This document shows, in pieces, positions 1 to 9,166 of a DNA stretch of 64,000 nt. Under the pieces are notes generated by a model. It ran no database searches. It had not been told where the DNA came from and saw only the letters and a list, made by a program, of their open reading frames with translations. Origin of the DNA: Acidipila rosea (GTDB lineage Bacteria > Acidobacteriota > Terriglobia > Terriglobales > Acidobacteriaceae). The stretch is taken from positions 297,301-361,300 of the forward strand of contig NZ_SMGK01000004.1 in assembly GCF_004339725.1 (NCBI RefSeq). Reading direction: 5' to 3'. The position numbers were made by a program, and so were the translations under genes. The number at the start of each line of letters is the position of its first letter. The stretch's first letter is position 1.

Positions 1-111
1 ATACTGATTGCTCTTCGTGATCCAGCTTCTGTCAGTAGGATTGGGAGCGGTCTGCGCGAGACAGGGTGCTGCAACAGTGAGAGCCAGCACGGCGGCGAAT
101 TTCTTCAGCAA
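1..111 (-). CDS. Exported protein, 5' fragment (runs off left edge)
   Basis: Only the first 37 codons lie in the window and the frame stays open to base 1. The start is TTG at 111 behind an AGGAG box (119-123) with 7-nt spacing. The translation opens MLKKFAAVLALTVAAPCLAQ, a classic Sec signal peptide with a basic end, a hydrophobic core and a likely cleavage site near the Ala-Gln, then TAPNPTDRSWITKSNQY. The mature part is too short to assign a family. It is divergent from the superoxide dismutase gene, so the 112-245 gap probably carries promoters for both. Confidence 0.6.
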   Translation of the reverse strand, partial: MLKKFAAVLALTVAAPCLAQTAPNPTDRSWITKSNQY

Positions 112-245
112 GTGATATCTCCTGAAATAGATACGACTTCACCAGCATAGTACGCGGCCCGGCTTCGGCATAACAGGGAACTGTTCGTGTATGCTTTGTG
201 CCGTGCCTGGGATGGCTTCCTGTCCGAGGCCCTAAGAGGGAACAA

Positions 246-797
246 ATGAAGACGACAGGGAAATACCTTGTGGCGATTTTGTCCTGCGCTATCGCAATGC
301 CGATAGTGGCTCAGAGCGCAGCACCCAGGCGCGTGAAAGTTGAGATAAAGACCTCCAGCGGAGAAGATGCGGGTAGCGCGACTCTGATGGAAACGAAAGC
401 CGGTGTTCAAATCAGGCTCGCCCTGAAGAATTTGCCGCCCGGCGAACATGCCATTCATATCCATCAGAATGCGAAGTGCGATCCTCCGGACTTCACCTCC
501 GCGGGCGGACACTTCAATCCTGCAGACAAGAAGCATGGCATCAAGAATCCTGAGGGTCATCACAATGGAGACCTGCCTGAGAACCTCACGGTTGGGCCGA
601 ACGGCAAAGTGAAAACTCACATTCTCGCCGCAGATGTGACGTTGGCGCCGGGGGCTGCCAACTCGGTGTTTGCAAATGGCGGCACATCGATTGTGATTCA
701 TGACAAGGCAGACGACATGATGACCGATCCTACCGGCAATGCAGGCGCGCGCATTGCCTGCGGCACGATCACCATGCCTCAGTCCATGCCGATGTAG
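246..797 (+). CDS. sodC: Periplasmic Cu/Zn superoxide dismutase
   Basis: Dismutates superoxide to peroxide and oxygen in the periplasm. The 183-residue product has a signal peptide (residues 1 to about 23, ending AQSAA). All family metal ligands are visible: copper ligands in HIH (71, 73), the bridging His in GGHFNP (89), zinc-site residues at His97, His106 and Asp109 (HNGDLP), and the last copper His at 152 in VIHDKADD. Cys78 and Cys172 can form the conserved disulfide. ATG 246 was chosen over the upstream in-frame ATG at 198 because it follows AGAGGGA and starts exactly at the signal peptide. It converges with the acyl-CoA dehydrogenase gene 25 nt downstream. Confidence 0.95.
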   Translation: MKTTGKYLVAILSCAIAMPIVAQSAAPRRVKVEIKTSSGEDAGSATLMETKAGVQIRLALKNLPPGEHAIHIHQNAKCDPPDFTSAGGHFNPADKKHGIKNPEGHHNGDLPENLTVGPNGKVKTHILAADVTLAPGAANSVFANGGTSIVIHDKADDMMTDPTGNAGARIACGTITMPQSMPM

Positions 798-822
798 CAG
801 GACCGGCCAACGTCGAGGCAGC

Positions 823-2016
823 TCAGCCGCGCGACGGGCTAACCTTGAGGATCTCCCGCGCGATGACCATTCGCTGAATCTCGCTGGTACCTTCGCCAAT
901 GGTGCAGAGTTTGACGTCGCGATAGAACTTCTCTGCCGGATAGTCTTTGATGAAGCCGTAGCCGCCGTGAAGCTGCACGGCTTCGTCACAGATCTTCACC
1001 GCGACTTCGCTGGCCTTGAGCTTTGCCATGGAGGACTCGCGCGTCACCTTGTGGCCGGCGTCCTTGAGTACTGCTGCGCGCTGCGTCAGCAGGCGCGCGG
1101 CGTCGAGTTCAGTGGCCATGTCGGCCAGCTTCCATTGAATACCCTGAAATTCAGCAATGGCCTTACCGAACTGGCGGCGTTCTTTTACATACTTCAGCGA
1201 TGCATCGAGCGCGCCGCGTGCGATGCCGAGGGAGAGCGCCGCGATGGAAATGCGGCCGCCGTCGAGAATGCGCATTGAGTCGACGAAGCCCTCGCCGAGC
1301 TTGCCGAGCAGGTTCGCTTCAGGAATTTCGCAGTCCTCGAAGATCAACTCGGAGGTGTCGCTTGCGCGCAGTCCGAGCTTGTTCTCCTTCTTGCCGGGGC
1401 GAAATCCGGGTGTGCCCTTTTCGACGACGAAGGCCGACAGGCCATGCGTGCCCTGCGCCTTGTCAGTGACGGCGATGACGACGGCGACGTCGGCATAATG
1501 GCCGTTAGTGATAAAGGTCTTGTTGCCGTTGAGTACCCACTTGTCCCTCTTGCGCGTCGCGCTCATGCGCGCGCCCGCTGCGTCTGAGCCGGAGCCGGGC
1601 TCGGTGAGCCCCCACGCGCCGAGCCATTCGCCGCTCGCGAGCTTCGGGATATATTTGCGCCGCTGCTCCTCACTACCCGCGAGAAAGATGTGATTGGAGC
1701 AGAGCGAGTTGTGTGCTGCAACGATGATGCCGATCGAGCCATCGACGGCGGAGAGCTCTTCGATGGCCAGCACATAATCAACATAGCCAAGACCTGCGCC
1801 TCCATACTCAGCCGGAAAGATCATTCCCAGCAGCCCCATCTGGCCAAGCTGCTTAACGACTTCAGAGGGGAACTCGCTTGCTTCATCCCAGCGCATCACG
1901 TTGGGTGCGATTTCTCGCGCTGCAAACTCGCGTACTTCCTTGCGCAGTTGCTCCTGGTCTTCGGTGAGGGTGAAGGGGTAGGTGGACAGGACGGGTTCGA
2001 GGGAAACTGTGCTCAT
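823..2016 (-). CDS. Acyl-CoA dehydrogenase (short-chain/butyryl type)
   Basis: FAD flavoenzyme that oxidises acyl-CoA to trans-2-enoyl-CoA, passing electrons to ETF. The 397-residue length is typical. N-terminal helical, middle beta and C-terminal helical domains are recognisable: [10 protein letters not shown] in the FAD/substrate region, then [20 protein letters not shown] and [10 protein letters not shown]. The catalytic base is the Glu of the EGTSE motif (about 375), the position used by short- and medium-chain enzymes. ATG 2016 has a GGAG box 6-7 nt upstream; the frame is open further upstream (to 2163) but that extension is not dehydrogenase-like. Exact chain length (butyryl, isovaleryl or other) cannot be read from sequence alone. 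It stands alone, with no ETF gene next to it. Confidence 0.92.
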   Translation of the reverse strand: MSTVSLEPVLSTYPFTLTEDQEQLRKEVREFAAREIAPNVMRWDEASEFPSEVVKQLGQMGLLGMIFPAEYGGAGLGYVDYVLAIEELSAVDGSIGIIVAAHNSLCSNHIFLAGSEEQRRKYIPKLASGEWLGAWGLTEPGSGSDAAGARMSATRKRDKWVLNGNKTFITNGHYADVAVVIAVTDKAQGTHGLSAFVVEKGTPGFRPGKKENKLGLRASDTSELIFEDCEIPEANLLGKLGEGFVDSMRILDGGRISIAALSLGIARGALDASLKYVKERRQFGKAIAEFQGIQWKLADMATELDAARLLTQRAAVLKDAGHKVTRESSMAKLKASEVAVKICDEAVQLHGGYGFIKDYPAEKFYRDVKLCTIGEGTSEIQRMVIAREILKVSPSRG

Positions 2017-2193
2017 TGAGGCTCCATTGCGAAAACCCATGACAATAGCACCTTCTGTGCACGTTTGTCGCGGGTGTGTTTCATCAAGCCGGAACCTTTG
2101 CGCGGGGGTAGAATCGCCGGGGTCGCCTTTCGTAGCAAAGGTGAACCGTAGACGATTTGACATTCATTCGCGAGAGGTTAGGTCTCATATCCG

Positions 2194-3339
2194 ATGGTTC
2201 ATAAACGGTTTCTACCCTTCCTGTTCCTGTTGACGATATCCGTATACGGCCAGATTCCCAGTTGGATGCCTAACCCTACCCAGCAGCAGACCTATACGCT
2301 GCATCGCTCGTCGAGCCGAGAATCCACTGGCGCCAATGCGGACTATCGCACTCTCACTCCGGGGCAGACAATGACCATTCTCGACGCAGATGGGCCGGGA
2401 GAAATTTCGCACATCTGGTTTACCCTCGATGATCCGGAGCCCTACCACCTGAAGAGGATTGTTCTGCGCATGTACTGGGATGGGGAAAAGAGCCCGAGCG
2501 TTGAAACCCCGATCGGCGATTTCTTTGGACTCGGCAATGGGATCTACTACGCATGGGAATCGGCTGTGCTCTCAGTAGGGAGAGACAGGTCGCTGAATAG
2601 CTATTTCCCGATGCCGTATGCGAAGCACGCGCGCGTCACCATTACCAACGAGGGCAAGCAATCACTCACGCACCTCTACTGGAATATCGATTACCGGGTG
2701 AATGCCCAACCATTGCCTCCGCACACCCTCTACTTCCACGCGCAATACAGGCAGGCGCAGCCTAACCATGGCTGGACAGGCGAGTGGTACGAGAATGGCG
2801 ATCCGATGGTGAACTATCGCCGCAACCTCGACGGCAAAGATAACTACGTCTGGATGGAGGCGCAGGGGCATGGCCAGTTCGTTGGGGTAACTATGTCGAT
2901 CCTCCAGAACCAGGACGGGTGGTGGGGTGAGGGGGACGACATGTTCTTCATCGACGACCCGAGCAAACCGGCAATTATCGGCACCGGCGCAGAGGATTAC
3001 TTTCTAGGAGCATGGGGCTTCGGTGGTCCGTCAGACCTGATGTTGCACGGCGCGCCGGTGGTGGGGAAGGAGTTGGCAGGAGGGCGCTCCAGCGTCTATC
3101 GCTTTCATCTGGACTCGCCCATTCCTTTCACGAAGTCGTTCAAGGCAACGATCGAGCATGGCAACGCCAACCATCGCTCCGACAACTTCTACTCGGTTGC
3201 CTACTGGTACCAGGCCGAGCCTCATATGGCTTTCCCTCCTTTGCCGGACGTGGATGACCGCATTCCTACGCTCGAATTTGTGGGCGGTCCAGGGAACTCG
3301 AAAGGGCAGTACTCGCCGGGAAGTCTGCAGCCGCGATAG
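2194..3339 (+). CDS. DUF2961 / glycoside hydrolase family 172-type secreted protein
   Basis: The 381-residue protein has a signal peptide (residues 1 to about 19, ending SVYG) and matches the DUF2961 fold. Characteristic parts are LDADGPGEISHIWFT, TPIGDFFGLG and the signature GTGAEDYFLGAWGF (Glu267 in that motif). In the characterised GH172 enzymes, which act on fructose or arabinofuranose linkages, the Glu of the equivalent GTxEDYF motif is catalytic, so hydrolysis of a furanoside is a family-based inference. Substrate is unknown. No transporter or sugar gene adjoins it; a bidirectional hairpin terminator follows. Confidence 0.85.
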   Translation: MVHKRFLPFLFLLTISVYGQIPSWMPNPTQQQTYTLHRSSSRESTGANADYRTLTPGQTMTILDADGPGEISHIWFTLDDPEPYHLKRIVLRMYWDGEKSPSVETPIGDFFGLGNGIYYAWESAVLSVGRDRSLNSYFPMPYAKHARVTITNEGKQSLTHLYWNIDYRVNAQPLPPHTLYFHAQYRQAQPNHGWTGEWYENGDPMVNYRRNLDGKDNYVWMEAQGHGQFVGVTMSILQNQDGWWGEGDDMFFIDDPSKPAIIGTGAEDYFLGAWGFGGPSDLMLHGAPVVGKELAGGRSSVYRFHLDSPIPFTKSFKATIEHGNANHRSDNFYSVAYWYQAEPHMAFPPLPDVDDRIPTLEFVGGPGNSKGQYSPGSLQPR

Positions 3340-3368
3340 GGATTCAATGCTCTTGGAGTGTTGCCGCT

Positions 3369-3399
3369 TTTCGCCGCGAGCTGTTCGCTCGCGGCGAAA
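3369..3399. terminator. Bidirectional intrinsic terminator
   Basis: A perfect 13-bp inverted repeat, TTTCGCCGCGAGC and GCTCGCGGCGAAA, encloses a 5-nt loop (TGTTC). It lies between the convergent stops of the DUF2961 gene (3339) and the DUF71 gene (3400). The A/T ends of the arms give short U runs in both directions, so it can end both transcripts. Confidence 0.8.
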
Positions 3400-4062
3400 T
3401 CAGCTCAGCTTCAGGTCCGCGAAGACGAAGCCTTCGCGCTCCACAATTTCACCATTCTCGACAGGTATCGGGTGCATAAACATTGGCCCTGCGTACGTGG
3501 CGGTGTGGAACTCGCCATTCTCTCCGCATGGATCGACCTCAGATGGCAGGTCTGCCAGCAGGGAGTGGTCAAATTCGCGTCCGGCGAAACTGGGCGACAG
3601 CTTTTTGGGATCGACGCAGACGATGCGCGTTTTGAGACCGGCCTCAATCATAGCTTCGGCAAGCTTGCGCGTTTCCAGGCCCCATACCGGGAAGAGCGGT
3701 GTCAGGCCTGTATCGGCAAGGCGCTCCTCGCGATAGCGGCGGATATCCTCCAGAAACAAATCGCCGAAAGCGATGGCTTCTATGCCTTCGCCTTTGGCGC
3801 GTTGGCAGGCCTGGCGCATGGCTCCCTCATAGGCTTCATTCGAGCAGGGCCACGGCAGAGGGACTTTCCAGAGCGGGAGACCAGCCGCCGCAGCCTGCGC
3901 TTCCAGCAGTTCACGGCGAGTGGAGTGCATCGCGACGCGGTCGAAAGCAGAATTGAGGGTGGTGAGCAGTCCTGCTATTTCGTAGTCGCCGGCCTGGCGC
4001 AGCAGGTGGAGCGCCCAGGCGCTGTCCTTACCGCTGCTCCAGGAGACGAGTGCTCGCTTCAA
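3400..4062 (-). CDS. DUF71 / Dph6-like PP-loop ATP-binding protein
   Basis: 220-residue member of the adenine nucleotide alpha-hydrolase superfamily. The PP-loop SSGKDS is at residues 9-14, and the family blocks AFGDLFLEDIRRYRE and PLFPVWG follow. Eukaryotic and archaeal relatives (Dph6) ligate ammonia to diphthine on EF2; bacteria lack diphthamide, so the bacterial role is unknown, probably an ATP-dependent amide or thio transfer. It starts with TTG, which overlaps the stop of the upstream cystathionine gene (TTGA, 4059-4062), so it is translationally coupled as the third gene of a sulfur amino acid operon. Confidence 0.85.
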   Translation of the reverse strand: MKRALVSWSSGKDSAWALHLLRQAGDYEIAGLLTTLNSAFDRVAMHSTRRELLEAQAAAAGLPLWKVPLPWPCSNEAYEGAMRQACQRAKGEGIEAIAFGDLFLEDIRRYREERLADTGLTPLFPVWGLETRKLAEAMIEAGLKTRIVCVDPKKLSPSFAGREFDHSLLADLPSEVDPCGENGEFHTATYAGPMFMHPIPVENGEIVEREGFVFADLKLS

Positions 4063-5213
4063 ATACCACCCAATGCTTGTTCGAGATCGGCAATCAGGTC
4101 GTCGGTGTCTTCAATGCCGACAGAAAGCCGAATCATTCCATCGGTGATGCCTAGCGCGGCGCGCATCTCTTCGCCCAGGGCGGCGTGGGTCATCGTCGCC
4201 GGATGAGAGATCAGCGTCTCGACGCCGCCGAGGGACTCGCCGAGCGTGCAGATCTTCAGTCCCTTCAGAAAAGTATTTGCGCGGTCGAGAGAGCCTAGCT
4301 CAAAGGTGATCATGGAGCCGAAGCCGGTCATCTGCTTCTTCGCAAGTTCGTGTTGCGGATGCGTCGTAAGGCCTGGATAGAAGACCTTTCCTACCGCTTT
4401 GTGATTCGCGAGAAACTCCGCAACCTTGCGGCCGCTTTCGTCGTGCTGTCTCATGCGCACTGCAAGCGTCTTGACGCCCCGGAGGATCATCCAGCTCTCA
4501 AACGGAGAAAGGATGCCGCCGGTGCATTTCTGCACGAATGCGAACTGCTCCGCATGCGAGGGCTTGGTGCCGACCAGCACGCCTCCAAGGCTGTCGCTGT
4601 GGCCATTGAGGAACTTTGTCGTCGAGTGCATGACGATATCCGCGCCAAACTCAATGGGCCGCTGGAAATAGGGCGACATGAAGGTGTTATCGACGCTCAG
4701 TTCAACGCCCGCCTCGTGGCATATATCGGCCACCGCACGGATGTCGGTCAGGGTCATCATGGGGTTGGTGGGTGTTTCGATGTGGACGAGCTTCGTCGCT
4801 GGCCGGAGCGCCTTGCGCACATTTTCGGGATCGGATGTATCGACGTAGGTGAACTCGATGCCGTAGCCGGTGACGATCTGGTTGAAAAGCCGCGGGGTGC
4901 CCCCATACACATTTTCGCCGCAGATGACGTGATCGCCCGTCTTGAAGAGGGTGATCATGGCCATGATGGCGGCCATGCCGCTGGCGAAAACATGGGCGCT
5001 GGAGCCGCCCTCGAGTGATGCGAGGTTTGTTTCCAGCGCGTCGCGGGTCGGGTTCGAGACACGCGAATATTCGTAGCCCTTATTCTTGCCGATCTCCTCC
5101 TGCGCATAGGTGGAGGAGAGGTAGATGGGCACATTCACGGCACCCGTGAGAGGGTCAGGAGACTGGCCATCGTGGATGGCGCGGGTAGCGAAGCCTGCTT
5201 TGCTTTTGGTCAT
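4059..5213 (-). CDS. Cystathionine gamma-synthase/gamma-lyase family PLP enzyme
   Basis: Fold-type I PLP enzyme of the Cys/Met metabolism family, 384 residues. Visible blocks are YEYSRVSNPTRDALE, the cofactor region SGMAAI, and HSTTKFLNGHSD containing the Schiff-base Lys200. It would either form cystathionine from an activated homoserine and cysteine, or cleave cystathionine to cysteine, ammonia and oxobutyrate. Position 12 nt downstream of a cystathionine beta-synthase-like gene favours the lyase direction (reverse transsulfuration), but sequence alone does not separate the two. Its stop overlaps the start of the DUF71 gene. Confidence 0.9.
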   Translation of the reverse strand: MTKSKAGFATRAIHDGQSPDPLTGAVNVPIYLSSTYAQEEIGKNKGYEYSRVSNPTRDALETNLASLEGGSSAHVFASGMAAIMAMITLFKTGDHVICGENVYGGTPRLFNQIVTGYGIEFTYVDTSDPENVRKALRPATKLVHIETPTNPMMTLTDIRAVADICHEAGVELSVDNTFMSPYFQRPIEFGADIVMHSTTKFLNGHSDSLGGVLVGTKPSHAEQFAFVQKCTGGILSPFESWMILRGVKTLAVRMRQHDESGRKVAEFLANHKAVGKVFYPGLTTHPQHELAKKQMTGFGSMITFELGSLDRANTFLKGLKICTLGESLGGVETLISHPATMTHAALGEEMRAALGITDGMIRLSVGIEDTDDLIADLEQALGGI

Positions 5214-5225
5214 CAGAAATCCAGT

Positions 5226-6179
5226 TTACTTGCCGCCATCGAATATGTTCTTGGAGAGGTAGCGCTCGGCAGAGTCGGGCACAATGGTCGCGACCCGTTT
5301 GCCGGGTCCCAGGCGTTGCGCGATCTGGATCGCAGCGAACACGATAGCGCCCGCGCTCGACCCCGCGAGCACTCCTTCTTCCGCAGCCAGGCGCTTGACC
5401 ATGGCGAACGCATCCTCGTCGGTTACGCGGACGATCTCATCCGTAACTGAGCGGTCAAAAGTCTTCGGAATGAAGGAAACGCCGATGCCCTCGACCTTAT
5501 GAGGTCCCGGTTCGCCGCCTTCGAGCACCGAACCCTGTGTTTCTACAGCGACGGTCAGGATGGAAGGGTCTTTCTCCTTCAGCAGCCGGGCGATGCCTGT
5601 GAAGGTGCCGCCGGTGCCTACACCTGAGACGAAGGCGTCAATGCGGCCCTCCATCTGATCCCACATTTCAACCGCGGTTGTATCGTGATGAAACTGCGGA
5701 TTGGCTTGATTGTCGAACTGCATGGAGGGAAAGACATTGGGGTCTTCTTTGGCAACGGCGAGGGCGCTGCGGATGGCGCCGCGTATCCCATCGGCCTCCG
5801 GAGTGCGAACCACGGTGGCGCCGAAGCCGCGCATCAGCATGCATTTCTCCTCGGCAAAGCCCTCCGGCACAAAGAGCAGGACCTTGTAGCCACGGTTCAC
5901 GCCGACCAGGGCGAGTCCCACCCCGGTGTTGCCCGCAGTGGCCTCGACGATCGTGGAGCCGGGATGCAGCAGCCCGCGTCGCTCCGCATCGAGAATGATT
6001 CCCAGGGCGGCGCGGTCTTTGACGCTGCCACCGGGATTCAAAAATTCAAGCTTGGCGTAGACATCGGCCATTTCCGGGGTGGCGACGCGGCGAAGGTGCA
6101 GCATGGGAGTGTGACCCATGAGTTCGGTAATGTCTTCTGCAACGCGGAGAGGGGCGATTGAGTTTTCGACGATACGCAT
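5226..6179 (-). CDS. Cysteine synthase / cystathionine beta-synthase-like PLP enzyme
   Basis: Fold-type II PLP enzyme of 317 residues. The cofactor Lys54 lies in NPGGSVKDRAAL, the substrate loop is EATAGNTGVG, and the PLP phosphate loop is SGVGTGGTFTG. It makes cysteine from O-acetylserine and sulfide, or cystathionine from serine and homocysteine; there is no C-terminal CBS pair. ATG 6179 fits the family N-terminus (an AAGAG box lies 5 nt upstream); an in-frame ATG at 6218 would add 13 unlikely residues. First gene of a three-gene operon with the gamma-family enzyme and DUF71. Confidence 0.9.
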   Translation of the reverse strand: MRIVENSIAPLRVAEDITELMGHTPMLHLRRVATPEMADVYAKLEFLNPGGSVKDRAALGIILDAERRGLLHPGSTIVEATAGNTGVGLALVGVNRGYKVLLFVPEGFAEEKCMLMRGFGATVVRTPEADGIRGAIRSALAVAKEDPNVFPSMQFDNQANPQFHHDTTAVEMWDQMEGRIDAFVSGVGTGGTFTGIARLLKEKDPSILTVAVETQGSVLEGGEPGPHKVEGIGVSFIPKTFDRSVTDEIVRVTDEDAFAMVKRLAAEEGVLAGSSAGAIVFAAIQIAQRLGPGKRVATIVPDSAERYLSKNIFDGGK

Positions 6180-6355
6180 AAAAACTCTTAAGTTTAGCAG
6201 GAGCGAGGGGCCGGCCACCTGTCAGGAGCGAACTCACACAAAAGATGTAGTTCTTCGATTGCAAATAGAGAGGGATTAGGTTCTTTTTCAAATAACATTT
6301 TGGCAAGCACTCTTCGGATTAAACCTCTCCATCTGGAGGGCTATGCCGATTAAGG

Positions 6356-8044
6356 ATGAATCTGGTCTACCCCAACACGATCCGCAAGAGAAGCAGCGCC
6401 GTGATGCTCGTCATCCTGGCGGCGCTGGGTTCTGCTGCATTTATCTGCGCCGGCAGCGTGCTTGTCTATTCGAGCGCAAGGCAGTTGATCGTACGGCGTG
6501 ATTTGGAAGACCACTCGAATGACGTGCTGTCTGCACTCCAGCTCATCTCGCGGCGCATCGGCGATATCGACCTGACGATCCGTCTTTATCAGAAAACGAG
6601 CTCCGATGGCGACCTGAAGAATGTACAGAGGACTGCCGCTCAGCTGGAAGCTGCCTCCATTCAGCTGCAAAATCTCGTGGCGGATGACGTGTCTCAGCAG
6701 AAGAGAGCTAACAGGATTGTCGGGGCAGCACATGCCCTGAACGAAAGCCTGGAAGACCTGGATGCGAAGTCCTCCTTTCCTGTGCATCAGTTGATGCTGG
6801 CCCGCGAGGCCCTCAGCCAGATGGAGGTGTATGAGCAGGCCCTGCTCGCCGCCAGAAAGCGCCAGGCCCGCGAGCAGAGTTATCGCAGTCTGGGGACGGC
6901 GATAGCCTATGTCCTTCTTTCGCTGGCAGTGGTGTTGATGCTTTTCGGCAGTCTGCTCCGCGACATTTTGAGGCGTAAGCAGTTTGAAGATCAGCTGTCA
7001 CGCGCAAATTCGCAGCTCGAGCTTACGATCGGTCAGCTGGAATCGCGCGCCCGCGAAGCTGCTCTGCTGACTGCCGCGCGCGATGAGATGCAGCTCTGCA
7101 TCTCCCCGTCGGATGCCCACACCTGCGCTGCACGCTACTGCGAGCGGCTGCTGACGGGGACACGCGGCGGCGTGCTGGTCATCAACAATTCTCGCCAGAT
7201 GGTTGAACTCAGGGCATCCTGGGGCGATCCTGAGGCTCTGATTGACTGCTTCGCCCTGGACTCCTGCTGCGGACTTCGCTCGGGTCGCGCACGCTGGCGC
7301 AAGGACGGTCAGTCTGAGGTGCACTGCACGCATTTTAATGGCGAGCAGCCCGAGAACTATCTCTGCATTCCCCTCGCGGCGCAGGGAGACACGCTGGGCT
7401 TTGTCTACGTGGAGTGTCCCAACCGCCGCATGGCGACGATTGTTGAGTCGCAGGAGGCTGCACTGCAGGAGCTTGTGGAGACGGCCTCGATGGCGATTGC
7501 CGGACTCAACCTGCGCATGCGCCTGGAGAATCAGTCCATCCGCGATGGGCTGACAAACCTGTTTAACCGTCATTTCATGGAGATTGCCCTCGAGCGCGAG
7601 ATCCTGCGCGCAGGCAGGTCGCGGAATTCCCTGGCTGTGTTCATGCTCGACGTGGATCACTTCAAGCAGTTCAACGATACCTATGGGCACGAAGCGGGGG
7701 ACAACGTGCTTCGTGAGGTAGCTGAAACGTTCCGCCAGTGTGTACGCGCCGAGGATATTATCTGCCGATACGGCGGCGAAGAGTTTGTCATCATTCTGCC
7801 GGAGATCACTACGAGCGAAGCCTGGGAGCGCGCGGAAGCTGTGCGGCGCAAGGTGGGAGAGATTCGTGTGCGGCATCGGGGAGAGAGCCTGCGGGAGGTC
7901 ACGATCTCTCTAGGGCTGGCTATGTATCCCGCGGATGCCGACACGCTGGAGGAGCTACTGCGAGAGGCAGATCGCGCGCTCTATGATGCGAAGCATCGCG
8001 GGCGCAACTGCGTGGTGACAGCGCAAAGCAGGGTCAACGCATAG
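6356..8044 (+). CDS. Membrane-bound GAF-GGDEF diguanylate cyclase
   Basis: 562 residues making cyclic di-GMP from two GTP. Two membrane helices (about 15-37 and 182-202) bracket a periplasmic helical sensor segment. A coiled coil follows, then a GAF-like domain (about 235-390), then a GGDEF domain. The active-site motif is GGEEF at 473-477. The inhibitory I-site RAED (464-467) is intact, five residues upstream, so product feedback inhibition is expected. The GAF-like part is unusually rich in Cys (CAARYC, DSCCGL, HCTHF, YLCIP), which may reflect a redox or metal input; this is inference. No EAL domain. A GGAGGG box lies rather far (16 nt) from ATG 6356. Confidence 0.92.
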   Translation: MNLVYPNTIRKRSSAVMLVILAALGSAAFICAGSVLVYSSARQLIVRRDLEDHSNDVLSALQLISRRIGDIDLTIRLYQKTSSDGDLKNVQRTAAQLEAASIQLQNLVADDVSQQKRANRIVGAAHALNESLEDLDAKSSFPVHQLMLAREALSQMEVYEQALLAARKRQAREQSYRSLGTAIAYVLLSLAVVLMLFGSLLRDILRRKQFEDQLSRANSQLELTIGQLESRAREAALLTAARDEMQLCISPSDAHTCAARYCERLLTGTRGGVLVINNSRQMVELRASWGDPEALIDCFALDSCCGLRSGRARWRKDGQSEVHCTHFNGEQPENYLCIPLAAQGDTLGFVYVECPNRRMATIVESQEAALQELVETASMAIAGLNLRMRLENQSIRDGLTNLFNRHFMEIALEREILRAGRSRNSLAVFMLDVDHFKQFNDTYGHEAGDNVLREVAETFRQCVRAEDIICRYGGEEFVIILPEITTSEAWERAEAVRRKVGEIRVRHRGESLREVTISLGLAMYPADADTLEELLREADRALYDAKHRGRNCVVTAQSRVNA

Positions 8045-8062
8045 CCGCTTTCCTGTGCGGCG

Positions 8063-9166
8063 CTACTGTTGGCCGCTCTGGAGGGTTATCCCGCTCCCCT
8101 GCGCCGTTTTGCTGCCAGCCGACCTGGGATAATAGCCGCTGCGAGTGCGTACGATCAGCTTCATATGGGGAGCGTGCGCTTCCACACGAACCACTCGGTA
8201 TCCGCCAAGACTGGCCGGCTTGGTGGAGTGGTAGCCGATGGTGTACTGGCTGCGAATATCGCGCGCTACTTCATTGGCGATAGCGTCCACCTGGCCGAGA
8301 TTCTTAGGGAAAAAGGCGATTCCACCGGTTTCGTCCGAAAGCAGCTGCAGCGCACGCTGGGCGCGGTGCGATTCACGGCTGCTGTCGGAGCCGAAGAGCA
8401 GCCCGATGGAGTAAACCACCGGTCCCTGCAGATCCTGGATGCGCCTGATGGTCTGTTCCAGGGTCAGGCTGGAGGCGTTGTCCTCGCCATCGGTGATGAC
8501 GAGCAGCACCTGCTTCGGCTGTTTTGCGCCCTTTGAGAGTTCGTCGGCAGACGCGACGACTGCGTCATAGAGCGCTGTTCCTCCCTTGGCGTCGATATGT
8601 GACAGGCCATCCTGTAGTTTGGAGATATTCGAAGTGAATTCCTGATCGATAAATGCTTCGTCAGAGAAGTTGACGATAAAAGCTTCGTCCTCCGGGTTGG
8701 AGGCTCTTACCAGGTCGAGCGCCGCAGCATTTACCGCTCCCCGCTTATCGTGCATCGAGCCGGAGTTGTCCACCAGGATGCCCATGGAAACGGGAAGGTC
8801 GGAGTGCTGAAAGGCCGCGATGGTCTGTAACACATTGTCTTCATAGACCTTGAAGTCGTCCTTGGTCAGCGTGTTGACGAGGCGGCCGTTCTGGTCAAGC
8901 ACCGTGGCGTTAAGAACAACCTCCTCCACATCCCGGCGTATCGTGTAGCCGCCTCCTGCGCCGCGCTGGACGGCTGCTCCCCCCTGCTGCTCTTTTTGCA
9001 TAGGGGGTGCGGGAACCGCTGCATCGGGCGACGGTACAGGGTCGGTATCGACGGTCAGCGAGGGCTGCTTTTCGGCAGGCACAGGTATGGGCACCTGCTG
9101 AGCTGCGAGTGGGAGGGTGAAGGCGGCGAGGAGCAAGGTACCCAGAAAGCTACTGCAAAGGCGCAT
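8063..9166 (-). CDS. Exported VWA-domain protein, acidobacterial type (copy 2)
   Basis: 367 residues with a signal peptide (ending LPLAAQQ), a Pro-rich linker, and a conserved segment (ATVLDQNGRLVNTLTKDDF) typical of the VWFA-related proteins multiplied in Acidobacteria. The von Willebrand A domain keeps the metal-ion-dependent adhesion site: DNSGS, Thr in GGTALYD and Asp in VITDGEDN. A Tyr-rich tail (RTRSGYYPRS) closes it. Function is unknown; VWA domains bind protein ligands through Mg2+. It overlaps the upstream paralogue by 17 bp and follows it in the same transcript. Confidence 0.88.
   Translation of the reverse strand: MRLCSSFLGTLLLAAFTLPLAAQQVPIPVPAEKQPSLTVDTDPVPSPDAAVPAPPMQKEQQGGAAVQRGAGGGYTIRRDVEEVVLNATVLDQNGRLVNTLTKDDFKVYEDNVLQTIAAFQHSDLPVSMGILVDNSGSMHDKRGAVNAAALDLVRASNPEDEAFIVNFSDEAFIDQEFTSNISKLQDGLSHIDAKGGTALYDAVVASADELSKGAKQPKQVLLVITDGEDNASSLTLEQTIRRIQDLQGPVVYSIGLLFGSDSSRESHRAQRALQLLSDETGGIAFFPKNLGQVDAIANEVARDIRSQYTIGYHSTKPASLGGYRVVRVEAHAPHMKLIVRTRSGYYPRSAGSKTAQGSGITLQSGQQ

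Noticed and set aside
105..989. Long antisense frames such as 105-989 (minus), 38382-39917 (minus) and 40050-42251 (minus)
   Set aside because: They mirror well-supported genes (sodC, GT2, leuS) on the other strand. High GC content keeps such frames open; none has a start context or family motif.
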